From positions 186,001 through 250,000 of the forward strand of contig CBDCYD010000007.1 in the NCBI GenBank assembly GCA_965224045.1: a stretch of 64,000 bases of DNA. Reading direction: 5' to 3'. The translations under genes and the position numbers were made by a program. The notes beneath the pieces are model-generated. The model had not been told where the DNA came from. It saw nothing but the letters and a program-made list of their open reading frames with translations, and ran no database searches. Positions within the stretch are counted from its first letter, which is position 1. Every line of letters begins with the position of its first letter. This document shows, one piece after another, positions 7,972-17,498 of this stretch. Source of the stretch: Tectiglobus sp965224045. GTDB taxonomy: Bacteria > Pseudomonadota > Alphaproteobacteria > Rhizobiales > Hyphomicrobiaceae.

Positions 7972-9332
7972 CGGTATTCGATATGCGCGTCCCGTTTCAG
8001 ATCCGCCAGATGCCGCTGACCCATAATCTGGAACTCGCGTTGTTGTAGCTCGCTGCGCGCCTTGTCTTTTGCGGCTCCTGCATTGCGCCCACACACCGCA
8101 TAGAGCACCACACCTTCACGCCGAGTTTGCGGAGGCAGCATTTCCCCGTCCTTGGCTTGAATAAGGAGACTTCGCGTCGGTTCGGATACCGAGCCGGCTT
8201 TGACGCGGCCAAGATCCTGAAATTTCGCCCCGGTAACCGATCGCGCCAGAACTGCCGTCGACTGGCATCCGGAGAATTTCTGGCGCAATAGTTCGGCGTC
8301 GCGCAGCCGCGAGGCCAGCGCCGCCTGCCCCAGCGCCTGTGGCAGGCCCAGTGTAATCTTTTGCAATCGCAGCGTCACGCCATCGGCTGAGCCGAGGCTT
8401 TTGGCATAACGATCGACGTCGGCCATGTTCACGGAAATCTGCCGCCCGAACTTGCGGCGCACCACGCCGGCCCACGATATCTGGGCTTTGAGTCGCTCCT
8501 TGAAGGTTGCGGGATCCACGCCGCTTCGCGCAATGTTTGCCAGGAACCTCTTGGACGAGATCTTGTTGCGCTTGGCGACGTTTGCAATCGTCGATTCGAT
8601 CTGCGCATCAGACGCCACCACGTTGAGGCGTTTGGCTTCCTGCAACTTCAGTCGTTCTTCGATGAGCTCATTGCGTGCCCGCGTGCGTTGCGCCGGGATC
8701 GCCGCACGCCGCGCCGAAGACACAGCTCGGCGCTGCAGCGACTTGGCAAAGGCTTGCTTGCGCCGTTCGAAAATCGCCAGGATCTCATCGCGCGGCCGGC
8801 CGCGGTTTTCCTGGATTGTCTCTTCAAGGATCGCGCGCAGACGATTGGACGTTGATTTGCGCTTGATCAGAGCTTTGAAATTGGCCTTTGCCCTCTGAGC
8901 CGTCTGTCCGCCGTTCATCGACAGCAGCCGGGCTCGCTGATTGATCTCATGGTGCGTGATGGGCTCGTCGTTGACGAGGATGGCGACGGAGTGCTTGCGC
9001 CGCGACGATGAACTGACGGCACGCCTGCGTGGCTTCTGGATACGCCGCGCGTTGGTTTTCTGCTGAGGGCGGGCAGTTGTTGACGGTCTCCGTGTCGGCG
9101 CGGTCGAAGCAGTGCTTGTGCCACGCTGCGTGGGTGACGTTCTCCCCGTCGATGGCACAGATTGCGTGCCGCTTTCGTTTTCGGTCGGCACGGACACGAT
9201 CAACCCGGGCACCTGCTGCGCCTGGACCGACGCAGCGACCGTGACGGCAGCACCCAGAAACACAGCCCCAAGTCCGGCACTTGACAGCCGGCCCTTGTCG
9301 GAAATTCGCTCACCTATCAGCCAGTTCAACAT
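7968..9332 (-). CDS. surA: SurA-type periplasmic chaperone (peptidylprolyl isomerase family)
   Basis: Probable periplasmic chaperone for outer membrane proteins, placed directly downstream of its classic client lptD. From the ATG at 9332 (AGGGA 9 bases upstream) the protein has 454 residues, with a signal peptide ending near VQAQQ. A Ser/Thr/Arg-rich low-complexity linker follows (about 50-110), then the SurA N-terminal domain starting VAILVNDEPITHHEINQRAR. An unusually basic Arg/Lys insertion spans about 150-215. The C-terminal region (about 330-440) resembles one degenerate parvulin domain rather than the two of E. coli SurA, so isomerase activity is doubtful. The symbol rests on both synteny and domain. 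Confidence 0.8.
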   Translation of the reverse strand: MLNWLIGERISDKGRLSSAGLGAVFLGAAVTVAASVQAQQVPGLIVSVPTENESGTQSVPSTGRTSPTQRGTSTASTAPTRRPSTTARPQQKTNARRIQKPRRRAVSSSSRRKHSVAILVNDEPITHHEINQRARLLSMNGGQTAQRAKANFKALIKRKSTSNRLRAILEETIQENRGRPRDEILAIFERRKQAFAKSLQRRAVSSARRAAIPAQRTRARNELIEERLKLQEAKRLNVVASDAQIESTIANVAKRNKISSKRFLANIARSGVDPATFKERLKAQISWAGVVRRKFGRQISVNMADVDRYAKSLGSADGVTLRLQKITLGLPQALGQAALASRLRDAELLRQKFSGCQSTAVLARSVTGAKFQDLGRVKAGSVSEPTRSLLIQAKDGEMLPPQTRREGVVLYAVCGRNAGAAKDKARSELQQREFQIMGQRHLADLKRDAHIEYR

Positions 9333-9611
9333 TCGCGCATCCCTGCGATCTCGGTAAAGACGGGCAAATTCAAACCACAAATCCGATATGCACAACGTCT
9401 TGATCTTGGCAGTGAATCGCAATTTGCGAAAAAATTTTGACCCGATCAAGCCGGCCTAGCGGGCGTTTGCGCACATCTCAAGCGACGGTTTCGCAACGCA
9501 AGGACGATTACGGCCCGGGACCGGAGTTGCCTTGTCGTGTCCCGCTCCCTTACGACGCCAAGGAGCGAACACCCTTTATGCTACGCCTTATCCAACCCTT
9601 GGGCCTGGGTG

Positions 9612-12065
9612 TCAGCCCTGGTTCTCGCCGAACAAGTGGTCGAGTGCATCCGCACGGTAACTGAATTCACCCAGATGCTTGAGTGCGAAATAGACCATGA
9701 TCGTCCGGTCCGGCGTGAGGTCGCCATTATTCGTCTTGGTCTCGGAATAGGTCGTCGTAAGCACGAAGCAGTCATCCGAGTACTGCAATCCAAGCGAGTG
9801 CGATCGGAAGGCCGATTCGTCGATGTCGTAGCGCAGCGAGCCCAGCAGGTTCCAGTGATCCGAAATCTGAAGGCGCAAACGACCCAAAACCTCCTGCTGG
9901 TCCACCGCCTCGAGGTCGAGCGGATCGCTGGCGGTAAACGTATACGTCGTCCGGAGCAGGGCCGGGCCATAGCTGATCCGTGCTGTTGCATCGGTCCGCC
10001 GCACCGACAGGTCTTCGTTGTCAAATCGGCTCTGGCCTATCAGCAGGAACATTTGAGATGGGGCAAGATAGGCGCCGAGCACGTAGTCGGATGAGCCCTC
10101 CTCGAGGCCGTTGCGTTCGGTCAGAATGCTGGCTGCACGATCCGGGCGCGTCGAGGGCTCGTTGCCGGAGTCCTGGGCATAGATGTTTTCGCCCGAAATG
10201 TGGAAGCTCTGACCGGCAAGGATCCTGGCATAACCACCGGAATGCCCCTGGAAGGTATACTGCACACCGACATTGGCACGCGTTCCCGTTTCAACCCGAT
10301 CGAGACCGGAAGTCTTGTTCAATTCGAACAGGTTCGTATCGTCGAACACGAGGCTGCGTGCGTCTTCGTTGGGCAGATTTCGCTGATTGACCTGCGCCGA
10401 ACGCGCGATGATCTGGCCGACGGGCTCGACGACATGGCTTGCCATCGCCGTCCGTGCCAACCACGGGTAGGATGCCAGAATTCCTGCACTCGCAACTCCA
10501 CGCGCGACATTCTCCTGATCGATCAGGGTATTGGTGACCGGGTCGACGGCATTGTCGTAGGTCATCACATCGCCGCGCAAATTGACAAACGGGGTGTATG
10601 TGATGCCCAGCGGATCGACCAGCCGGCGGCGCCAGTTGACGTCAGCCACGAGGCGCTGCGTCGTGGTGCCGGTGTCGTAAAGCGTATCGGCTGCGTCTCG
10701 GAACGTGAGGTCGCGCGAGAAGCTCAGAACGTTGACGTTCCAGCTCAGTTCACCACCGAGCACGGGCTGCCCGACGATGTAATTCCAGTCGACGATCGGG
10801 TGCACGCGGCTTTCCGCGTGGTCTTCGTCGGACAACAACAAACCGCCGAAGTGATAGCCCTTCACGCGAAAATGGTTGCGTTCGCTCAGTCCCGTCAGAT
10901 GCACCGAATTGACGCGGTCCGTCTGCAAAATATTGTCGAGCTTGTAGAAGCGCCGGAACGTGTCGTCACTCTCCACGGTCACGTCCCAACCGAACTTCCA
11001 CCACGACGCGAGTGAAAATTCACCGCGCGTCTGCGCGCTACCGCGCCAGCCATCCAGCGATGCATCGTTGTTCGGCAACTCGTTGGCATCCTGCTCGATA
11101 CCGGCGAGCTTGAGATTGTACTGGCCGCGTACGTTTCCGAAAGCCAGCTTCTGGCGCCAGGTCCCTTTCCAGAGCACGCCCTGACGCGCCGTGTACATTG
11201 GGTGAAAGGTGAAGTCGTAACTCGGATTGAGGGCGAAGTAGTAGGGGGTCTCGACACCGAAACCGAGATCATCCGACGAGGTAAAGCGCGGCAGCAAGAA
11301 GCCCGAACGCCGCTTTACCGACGGGTCCGGATGCTGGAAGTAGGGCAGGTAGGCGATCGGCGTGCCCAGCACGTTGAAGGCAGCGTCGAAGTACGTGATC
11401 GTCGCTGCCTCCTTATCGTGGACAACGCGCCCGGCCGAGATACACCAGAGCGGCGGTTTGCCTGGGTCATGTTTACAGGGTGTGAACTTTCCCTGTTCGA
11501 ACTCCGTCACATTGCCTTCGCGCCGCACCGCTCGGCGCGCTGTGATGCGGGTGTTGTCCTTGGCCACGATGCTGAGGGACTGGATGAACCCTTCCCGGAA
11601 ATCGTCGGTGAGTTTGAGGCGTTCGGTTCGTGTGATGCCGCCGTTGGGGTCGCGCAAAATCACGTTCCCGGACGCCGAAAGCGTGTTGGCCGACTGATCG
11701 TAGACCACTTCGTCTGCCGTTAGCGCATAACCGTTGTAGGTGATTTCGACGTTGCCGCGCGCCGTCACGCGCTGCCCATTGGAATCGTAGATCAGTTCGT
11801 CGCCTTGAAGATAGAGAGGCTGTGCACTGTCGAGGTTGCGCGGCACGGCGAATGCGGACGACGAGGCCTGCCCGAACGTGCTCGTTGGTGTTGAACCTGA
11901 TGATGCCACCGAAGGGTCTTGCGCCACCGCCGGCGAGGCCGTCCACAGCACGAGCGCCAGAACGCACGCCAACGGGACGCCAAGCTGCCCCTTGAGCGCA
12001 GACAGTCTCCCGAGAGATCTGTAGCCGTGGCGTATCACCATGCCTCTGTCGTGCGCCCTACGCAT
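9612..12065 (-). CDS. lptD: LPS-assembly outer membrane protein LptD
   Basis: Beta-barrel component of the LPS transport machine that inserts lipopolysaccharide into the outer leaflet, working with LptE. The 817-residue protein has a signal sequence ending ASPAVAQD (about 42-49), the OstA-like periplasmic jellyroll domain (about 70-200, with YDSNGQRVTARGNVEITYNG) and a long barrel domain ending near HLGEFSYRADALDHLFG. Cys residues lie in FTPCKHD, LWCISAG and SDDCFVL, fewer than the four of E. coli LptD, so its disulphide pattern must differ. It starts 4 bases after the lptG stop. A second in-frame Met at residue 9 could be the true start. Confidence 0.95.
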   Translation of the reverse strand: MRRAHDRGMVIRHGYRSLGRLSALKGQLGVPLACVLALVLWTASPAVAQDPSVASSGSTPTSTFGQASSSAFAVPRNLDSAQPLYLQGDELIYDSNGQRVTARGNVEITYNGYALTADEVVYDQSANTLSASGNVILRDPNGGITRTERLKLTDDFREGFIQSLSIVAKDNTRITARRAVRREGNVTEFEQGKFTPCKHDPGKPPLWCISAGRVVHDKEAATITYFDAAFNVLGTPIAYLPYFQHPDPSVKRRSGFLLPRFTSSDDLGFGVETPYYFALNPSYDFTFHPMYTARQGVLWKGTWRQKLAFGNVRGQYNLKLAGIEQDANELPNNDASLDGWRGSAQTRGEFSLASWWKFGWDVTVESDDTFRRFYKLDNILQTDRVNSVHLTGLSERNHFRVKGYHFGGLLLSDEDHAESRVHPIVDWNYIVGQPVLGGELSWNVNVLSFSRDLTFRDAADTLYDTGTTTQRLVADVNWRRRLVDPLGITYTPFVNLRGDVMTYDNAVDPVTNTLIDQENVARGVASAGILASYPWLARTAMASHVVEPVGQIIARSAQVNQRNLPNEDARSLVFDDTNLFELNKTSGLDRVETGTRANVGVQYTFQGHSGGYARILAGQSFHISGENIYAQDSGNEPSTRPDRAASILTERNGLEEGSSDYVLGAYLAPSQMFLLIGQSRFDNEDLSVRRTDATARISYGPALLRTTYTFTASDPLDLEAVDQQEVLGRLRLQISDHWNLLGSLRYDIDESAFRSHSLGLQYSDDCFVLTTTYSETKTNNGDLTPDRTIMVYFALKHLGEFSYRADALDHLFGENQG

Positions 12066-12069
12066 GTAC

Positions 12070-13152
12070 TCATCCGTCTTCCTGGTAAAGCAGCACAGTA
12101 GTCGTTGCCAGACACGCGCATATTACAGGCACCCACACCGCCACCCATGGCGCAACGAGTCCTGCAACACCGACTTGCCGGGAAACTTCTGCCAACAGGA
12201 AGAAGCCGATGCCCCCTAACATTCCGACGATTACCATAGACTGTATGCCCCCCGATCGGAATGACCGTAACGACACAGTTGCAGCCAAAAGCACCATCGT
12301 CACCAACAGGATTGGGCGGGCCAGGAGAAGCTGATATTGAACATGGTATTGGGAGGCTGAAAGCCCTGCCTTTTCAACAACTTCGATCAAGTTGGGCAGT
12401 TCCCAGAACGACAGCGAGATTATTGACCCCAGCGCATCGCGAACACGGTCTGGTGACAGGTACGTACTGACGATATACGAACGGAACGGTTTGGCATCAC
12501 TGTCGGGGCGGATCACGAGGCCGTTTTTCAACAACCAATAGCCGTCGAACAGGCGCGCTTCCTCGGCATTGATGCGTTCCACGAAGCGGTTTTGTCCGTT
12601 GTACTGAAACAGGCGCACCCCGATCAGGCGCACGCCTTGTTCGGCCGCCGCGTCGGCGGAAATCACCGACGGTCCGTCCAGGCCATCCTGGCGCAGCCAT
12701 GGCAAACCGGACGACTGCTTGAGGAAGTCGGAAGACTTGCCAAACGCGACCGCGTGCTTCGCCTCGGCCAATGCGCGTGCGGCAGCCGCCAAGGGATTGT
12801 AAACGGTAACCGAGAACACACCAAGAACAAGTGCGACGATGAGACAAGGCGTCAGAAATCCCCAGACGCTGAGACCGCCGGCGCGCATCACGGCCAATTC
12901 GCTTTTGCGCGACAACAGCAACAACGACGCGATGCTGCCGACAAGCACCGCAAATGTCAGCAGAATTTCAGTGTAAGCCGGCAGTCGCAGGAGTGCCAGT
13001 TCGACCAGAACTCCAAGACCGACATCCTGCCCCTTACCTGCCTCGCGGAGCAGTTCGACGAAATCGATCATAAAGATCAGTCCTGCACAAAGCAGGAACG
13101 TGACGACCACCATGGACCAGAATTTGCGAGCGATATACAACCTCAGGGTCAT
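12070..13152 (-). CDS. lptG: LPS export permease LptG
   Basis: One of the two membrane subunits of the LptB2FG ABC transporter that extracts LPS from the inner membrane. The 360-residue YjgP/YjgQ-family protein has three N-terminal membrane segments (about 14-34, 58-80, 100-120), a periplasmic beta-jellyroll domain (about 135-260) and three C-terminal segments. It starts 9 bases after the lptF stop and ends 4 bases before lptD, a tightly packed operon. Assignment as G rather than F follows the second position of the pair and the usual gene order. Confidence 0.92.
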   Translation of the reverse strand: MTLRLYIARKFWSMVVVTFLLCAGLIFMIDFVELLREAGKGQDVGLGVLVELALLRLPAYTEILLTFAVLVGSIASLLLLSRKSELAVMRAGGLSVWGFLTPCLIVALVLGVFSVTVYNPLAAAARALAEAKHAVAFGKSSDFLKQSSGLPWLRQDGLDGPSVISADAAAEQGVRLIGVRLFQYNGQNRFVERINAEEARLFDGYWLLKNGLVIRPDSDAKPFRSYIVSTYLSPDRVRDALGSIISLSFWELPNLIEVVEKAGLSASQYHVQYQLLLARPILLVTMVLLAATVSLRSFRSGGIQSMVIVGMLGGIGFFLLAEVSRQVGVAGLVAPWVAVWVPVICACLATTTVLLYQEDG

Positions 13153-13161
13153 GCGCAGCTC

Positions 13162-14370
13162 CTATTCACCGGGCTGCACACTTGCAGATTGAATGGACGG
13201 CGAACGCTGCAGCCGCCGCGATAGGACCTCCCTCGCATCTTCGATCGCCATTTCCATGCGATCCGACCAACTCAGTCCTGGTCGCGGTCTGGCCCCGGCC
13301 AGGATCATCCAGAGCGCGATCCCGATTCCGCTCAGGGGCAGAAGGTACATCAAAGGCATCAGCGCCGGGTTGATCACGACCGCGTTGTTAATCGCCAGGC
13401 CGCCACCTCGCATCACCGCGGCAAACACGAACGCCATCGCGGTCAGCTGATTACGGTTCTGGCGCGTCGACTGTGCTTGCCCGACGAAGGCAACGGCGAT
13501 GAGCACGAACAAAATGGGATAGAGCACGTTGGAAAACCGCTCGTGCAGTTCCGCGGTGAAATGGCCCTTCTTGTAGCCCCCAGCCCGCGCCGCCTTGTCC
13601 ACAACCAGAAGCTCGTGGAAGTAGCGCTCTTGTGGCTTCCACACATGCGCCGAGAACTGCTGCTCGAACCGTTCAAGATCGACGGCGTAGTTGTCGAATT
13701 TCAAGATCCGCTGCGGGCTGACACCGCTCGCACCCCGGATGACGTGGCCATTCTCCATCGCCAGAAATGCGGAATTCTCGCTCTTCACGACCCGCGCCTT
13801 TTCCGCGAGATAGGACACGTTCGCCTTGCTGCGCCGGGAATCATGCATCAGCAACCCGTAAAGCGTTCCATCCAGCCCTCGGCTGCGGATGTGAACGACG
13901 ACACCCGAGTCCGGACTCGAAAAGCGGCCGGGCAACAACACCTGGGTCAGCAGATCGCTACGCACTTCGGTGATTTTCGCGCGCAACTGGCGCAACGACC
14001 ACGGCATCCCGATGTGATTGACGAACGCTGCGAGCAGCGCCACCACAAACGCCAGGAACAACAGCGGCCGCGCGACGGTCCAGATCGGCCCGCCCGAGGC
14101 CGTCACCACGATCAATTCGCTGTCGCTGTTGAGCCGGTTCAGAACGTGGATTGCCGCGATCAGCAGTGCGATTGGCGCAATTACGGCAAGGAGCTTGGGA
14201 ATGGCCAGCGTCGTCATGGCAACCAGCGTCACCACGTCCTGGCCTTTCGACGTCACCAGCTTAAGCTCTTTCAGAGCCAGGGCGATCCACACGACACCAA
14301 TCAACGAGAACAAAATAAGCGCCAATGCACTGGATGCCTGGCGGAATACATAAGCCCCGAATGTTGACAT
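13162..14370 (-). CDS. lptF: LPS export permease LptF
   Basis: Partner membrane subunit of LptG in the LPS-extracting ABC transporter. The 402-residue YjgP/YjgQ-family protein has N-terminal membrane helices (SSALALILFSLIGVVWIALA onwards), a periplasmic domain, and C-terminal helices (VLYPILFVLIAVAFVG and AVVINPALMPLMYLLPLSGIG). The start at 14370 (MSTFGAYVFRQ) has GGGAAAG upstream; the longer frame from 14436 is not family-like. It is the first gene of the minus-strand lpt operon and is divergent from pepA, so the operon promoter should lie in 14371-14663. Confidence 0.92.
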   Translation of the reverse strand: MSTFGAYVFRQASSALALILFSLIGVVWIALALKELKLVTSKGQDVVTLVAMTTLAIPKLLAVIAPIALLIAAIHVLNRLNSDSELIVVTASGGPIWTVARPLLFLAFVVALLAAFVNHIGMPWSLRQLRAKITEVRSDLLTQVLLPGRFSSPDSGVVVHIRSRGLDGTLYGLLMHDSRRSKANVSYLAEKARVVKSENSAFLAMENGHVIRGASGVSPQRILKFDNYAVDLERFEQQFSAHVWKPQERYFHELLVVDKAARAGGYKKGHFTAELHERFSNVLYPILFVLIAVAFVGQAQSTRQNRNQLTAMAFVFAAVMRGGGLAINNAVVINPALMPLMYLLPLSGIGIALWMILAGARPRPGLSWSDRMEMAIEDAREVLSRRLQRSPSIQSASVQPGE

Positions 14371-14663
14371 CAAGCTTTCCCGGTCCCCGCAGCACTGGCA
14401 ACTCGCGTTCCACGCCGCCTGGAAATCGGCTCCCATATGAGCATGGCCGAATTTCGGCCATCATGCCGCGCCGACGCACAAATCGCTATTTCCACTAGCA
14501 ATTCCGCAACATACAATGTTATCGCAAAACAGTTGGTGACCTGACGGCCATTTCGCGCGCGCAGGTCTCCGCCTGTCATCACACCAGCCAGCAATACCCT
14601 GACCGACCCGCCATTCTCAACAGCTCGACCCGTCAACTGCTGCATTAGAGCATAGGATTCGTC
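14371..14663. promoter_or_regulatory. Divergent lptF/pepA intergenic region with inverted repeat
   Basis: This 293-base interval separates two divergent transcription units. It contains a near-perfect dyad, ATGGCCGAA (14443-14451) and TTCGGCCAT (14453-14461) around one central base, which could be an operator or a cruciform. A smaller dyad, AACAT/ATGTT around ACA, lies at about 14509-14521 and includes a TACAAT that could serve as a -10. No regulator can be named from the sequence. Confidence 0.35.
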
Positions 14664-16257
14664 ATGCCCGTCGCCCTCGAAGTTTCGTTTTCCGCTGTCC
14701 ACGCCGAGACCGAGCCGTGTGTGGTGCTCGTCCTCGAACACGGCCCGGCATTCGGCAAGGCGGCAGAAGGCCTCGACGGGCGGACCGACAATCAGCTGCA
14801 AAGAGCGGCAGCCGCAGCCCAGTTCACCGCCAAGCGCCGCACCGCGCTGCAAATCGTTGCACCGAACAACACGGATCTGAAGCGCCTGTGGCTGGTCGGT
14901 GCCGGCGATGTCGCCGAGTTGAGCGACAAGGACCCGCAGCAGGACCGCGAGCGCGAATGGACATATGTCGGCGGCCACATTGCCGGCCAGCTCGCCCAGG
15001 CAAAGACGGAGGCAGCCAGCATCGTTCTGGACATGGCGACGGTCACGGATGAGGATGCAGCCGAGGCGGCAGCGCACATCGCCCTGGGGGCACTGTTGCG
15101 CTCATATTCCTTCGATCTCTACAAGACGACCAAGTCGGCCGACAAGACGACCTCCGACAGTGACGACGAGGCTGCCGAGCTCGCTGACAAGAAACTCAAG
15201 CGCCTGACGATCCACACCCCGGATCCGGATGCCGCCAAACAGCACTTCTCCCGCGCCAACGCGGTCGCAAACGGCGTCGCTCTGGCCCGCGACCTCGTCA
15301 ACGAGCCGGCCAACACCCTCGGCCCGCTCGAGTTTGCAGCGCGCTGCAGCGAACTCGAAAAGGTTGGCGTCAACGTCACCATCCTCGATGAAAAACAATT
15401 GGCCGATATCGGAATGCACGCTCTCCTGGCGGTCGCCCAGGGCAGCGCTCGGCCAGCCCGCGTCGCCATCATGGAATGGAACGGCATGCGCACCCAAGCC
15501 GCGCAAGGACACAAAGCGCATGTGCTTTATCGGCAAGGGCGTCTGCTTCGATACCGGCGGCATTTCGATGAAGCCGGCGGGCGGCATGGAAGACATGAAG
15601 GGCGACATGGGGGGCGCGGCCTGCGTCACCGGCCTGATGCACGCGCTGGCGCAGCGCAAAGCCAACGTCAACGCCGTTGGCATCGTCGGCCTGGTCGAAA
15701 ACATGCCGTCGGGAACCGCCCAGCGCCCCGGCGATATCATCTCCTCCCTCTCCGGCCAGACCATCGAGGTTCTCAATACCGACGCCGAGGGACGATTGGT
15801 CCTCGCCGACCTCCTGACCTACGCCCAGCAGCACTACAATCCAAGATTCATGATCAATCTCGCCACGCTCACCGGCGCCATTATCGTCGCGCTCGGCAAG
15901 GATCACGCGGGCATGTTCGCCAATGACAGCGCCATCAATGACGAAAAGCTCGTCGAGCGCCTCACGCAGTCGGGCCAGGCAACGGGCGAGAAGGTCTGGC
16001 ATATGCCGCTCGGCAAGGCTTACGACAAGATGATCGACACACCGAACGCCGACATGAAGAATATTGGCGGGCGCTGGGGCGGCGCCATCACGGCGGCTCA
16101 GTTTCTCAACCGCTTCGTCAAGCCGGATGTGCCGTGGGTGCATCTCGACGTGGCCGGCACGGCCATGGCTTCGGAGAAAACCGAGATCAGCCGCTCCTGG
16201 GCATCCGGCTGGGGTGTACGCCTGCTCGACCGGCTCGTCGCGGGCTATAAGCGCTAG
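14664..16257 (+). pseudogene. pepA: Leucyl aminopeptidase PepA (M17), frameshifted
   Basis: Metallopeptidase of family M17 that removes N-terminal residues from peptides. The N-terminal domain and the start of the catalytic domain are in one frame (from 14664 to about 15490). The remaining catalytic domain is in the +1 frame from about 15490 to 16257, beginning near KRMCFIGKGVCFDTGGIS and including the metal signature NTDAEGRLVLADLL and GGRWGGAITAAQFL. Joined, the two give about 530 residues, close to the family's roughly 500. Both frames read Trp-Asn-Gly around 15472-15485, so the slip lies at 15485-15510. It may be a sequencing error, a recent inactivation or a genuine slippage site; the sequence alone cannot say. 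Everything downstream of the shift, including all the metal-site motifs named here, is intact. Confidence 0.85.
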
Positions 16258-16610
16258 CACCCGTGTGTGCTAGCTGACGGTGAGATCTGCGCCGCCAAAT
16301 CGATCGGTTGATGGCATACGCAAGTACTGTCGGCGCATGGCGACTTCGGACGCGGCTGCATCCGCTATGCGCCACGCCGGCTAGTCACATCTCAGAGCAT
16401 AAATGTTCCATAATATTTATTATGCGAATTATATCGTTGCCGCACCCAAAGAAAATTTCCAGAGCATTTTCAAAATGTTAACGAAATCGTAAGATAGATG
16501 AAGCCTAAGAAAGATGCTGTCGTTTCACGATTTCCGAATTAACGCATACGGCCGGACCGCGGGTCAGTGACGGCATACATTCTGACGGATGGCCATTCTC
16601 GTTTACTCCG
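16258..16610. other. Intergenic region after pepA, AT-rich
   Basis: This 353-base interval between pepA and a minus-strand membrane protein gene has no credible reading frame. The part at 16390-16510 is clearly AT-richer than the surroundings and contains a perfect 16-base palindrome, CATAATATTTATTATG (16409-16424). No uridine-run terminator was found. Confidence 0.4.
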
Positions 16611-17360
16611 CTAGCCCCTGCCCTTCTCGAGGCGCAGCACGATCTCGACAACAGCAACAACCAGAATGGCAAGCGCGAAACCGATCAGAACGTTGATGCT
16701 GACCAGAACCGCGAGCACTGGCGCATAGGCTTCCCCGAAGATCTGCCCCGCAACGTTGACGATCAGGGCGTCGACGGTTTGGCGCACGTTGAACACGAAA
16801 TCGCTGATCTGCGCCAGATTGGGCCGCGCCGGCAAATCGAAAATCAACGATCCTGCCAGGCTCTGGAGGCTCGGTACGGTGACCCATCCGAACGCCACCG
16901 CCATTTGGACGCACAGTGAAAACAGAATGCCCAGCGGCACGGCGAGGCGGAAGTAGCCCCAGCGGCCGGGCCGCACACCATGATAGTAGAAGCCACGCCG
17001 CAGCACGGCCGTACCAACCAACAGACAAAGCCCGAAAATGCCGGCCAGCACCATGAGGCGCTGTTCCTCGTTGCCGGCAAACGTGAGCACGAGCGCAACA
17101 CCGGCCGCCACCGCCTTGATCACCACTTCCGCAATCGCCGTCAGGCTGACGACCACCAAGCGCCCGCCACCGCGTGCACCTGAGAAGAAAAACGGATACT
17201 CATGCCGCAGCCGCCGCCATTCCAATGCGCCGCCGACCATGATGATGAGCGCCACTGTGACAGCGGCAAGTACTATGGGCGCCCGAAAGGCCAGCACGGC
17301 CAACGCCGCCACCATGCCCCATTCGGCCATCAATCCGACAATATTGAGCACAATGCGCAT
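16611..17360 (-). CDS. Multi-pass membrane protein of unknown function
   Basis: A 249-residue hydrophobic protein that I do not recognise. Predicted membrane segments by eye: about 2-22 (VLNIVGLMAEWGMVAALAVL), 26-46, 72-100, 107-122, 140-165 and 215-243. A basic loop (EWRRLRHEYPFF) follows the second segment. The start at 17360 is chosen because the protein then begins with Met-Arg and a hydrophobic helix; the open frame upstream is Cys/His-rich and lacks any pattern. It is divergent from mazG with 138 bases between starts. Only a general inner-membrane role can be proposed. Confidence 0.75.
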   Translation of the reverse strand: MRIVLNIVGLMAEWGMVAALAVLAFRAPIVLAAVTVALIIMVGGALEWRRLRHEYPFFFSGARGGGRLVVVSLTAIAEVVIKAVAAGVALVLTFAGNEEQRLMVLAGIFGLCLLVGTAVLRRGFYYHGVRPGRWGYFRLAVPLGILFSLCVQMAVAFGWVTVPSLQSLAGSLIFDLPARPNLAQISDFVFNVRQTVDALIVNVAGQIFGEAYAPVLAVLVSINVLIGFALAILVVAVVEIVLRLEKGRG

Positions 17361-17498
17361 GTGTTTTTGCTTCTGTTTGCAAGTCCAGATCGCACACAGA
17401 CGGCTTGCATGATGCAGCGTGCATTGCAATACCCCGTCTCGGCCCGGACCGTATCCCGCCGGGCGCACGCCGCCTAAGACGCTTTCCCGGAGACCACC

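Noticed and set aside
14664..16257. Reading pepA as two separate genes
   Set aside because: The downstream frame has no ribosome binding site or plausible start near the junction, and the two parts together cover one M17 peptidase without loss or duplication.
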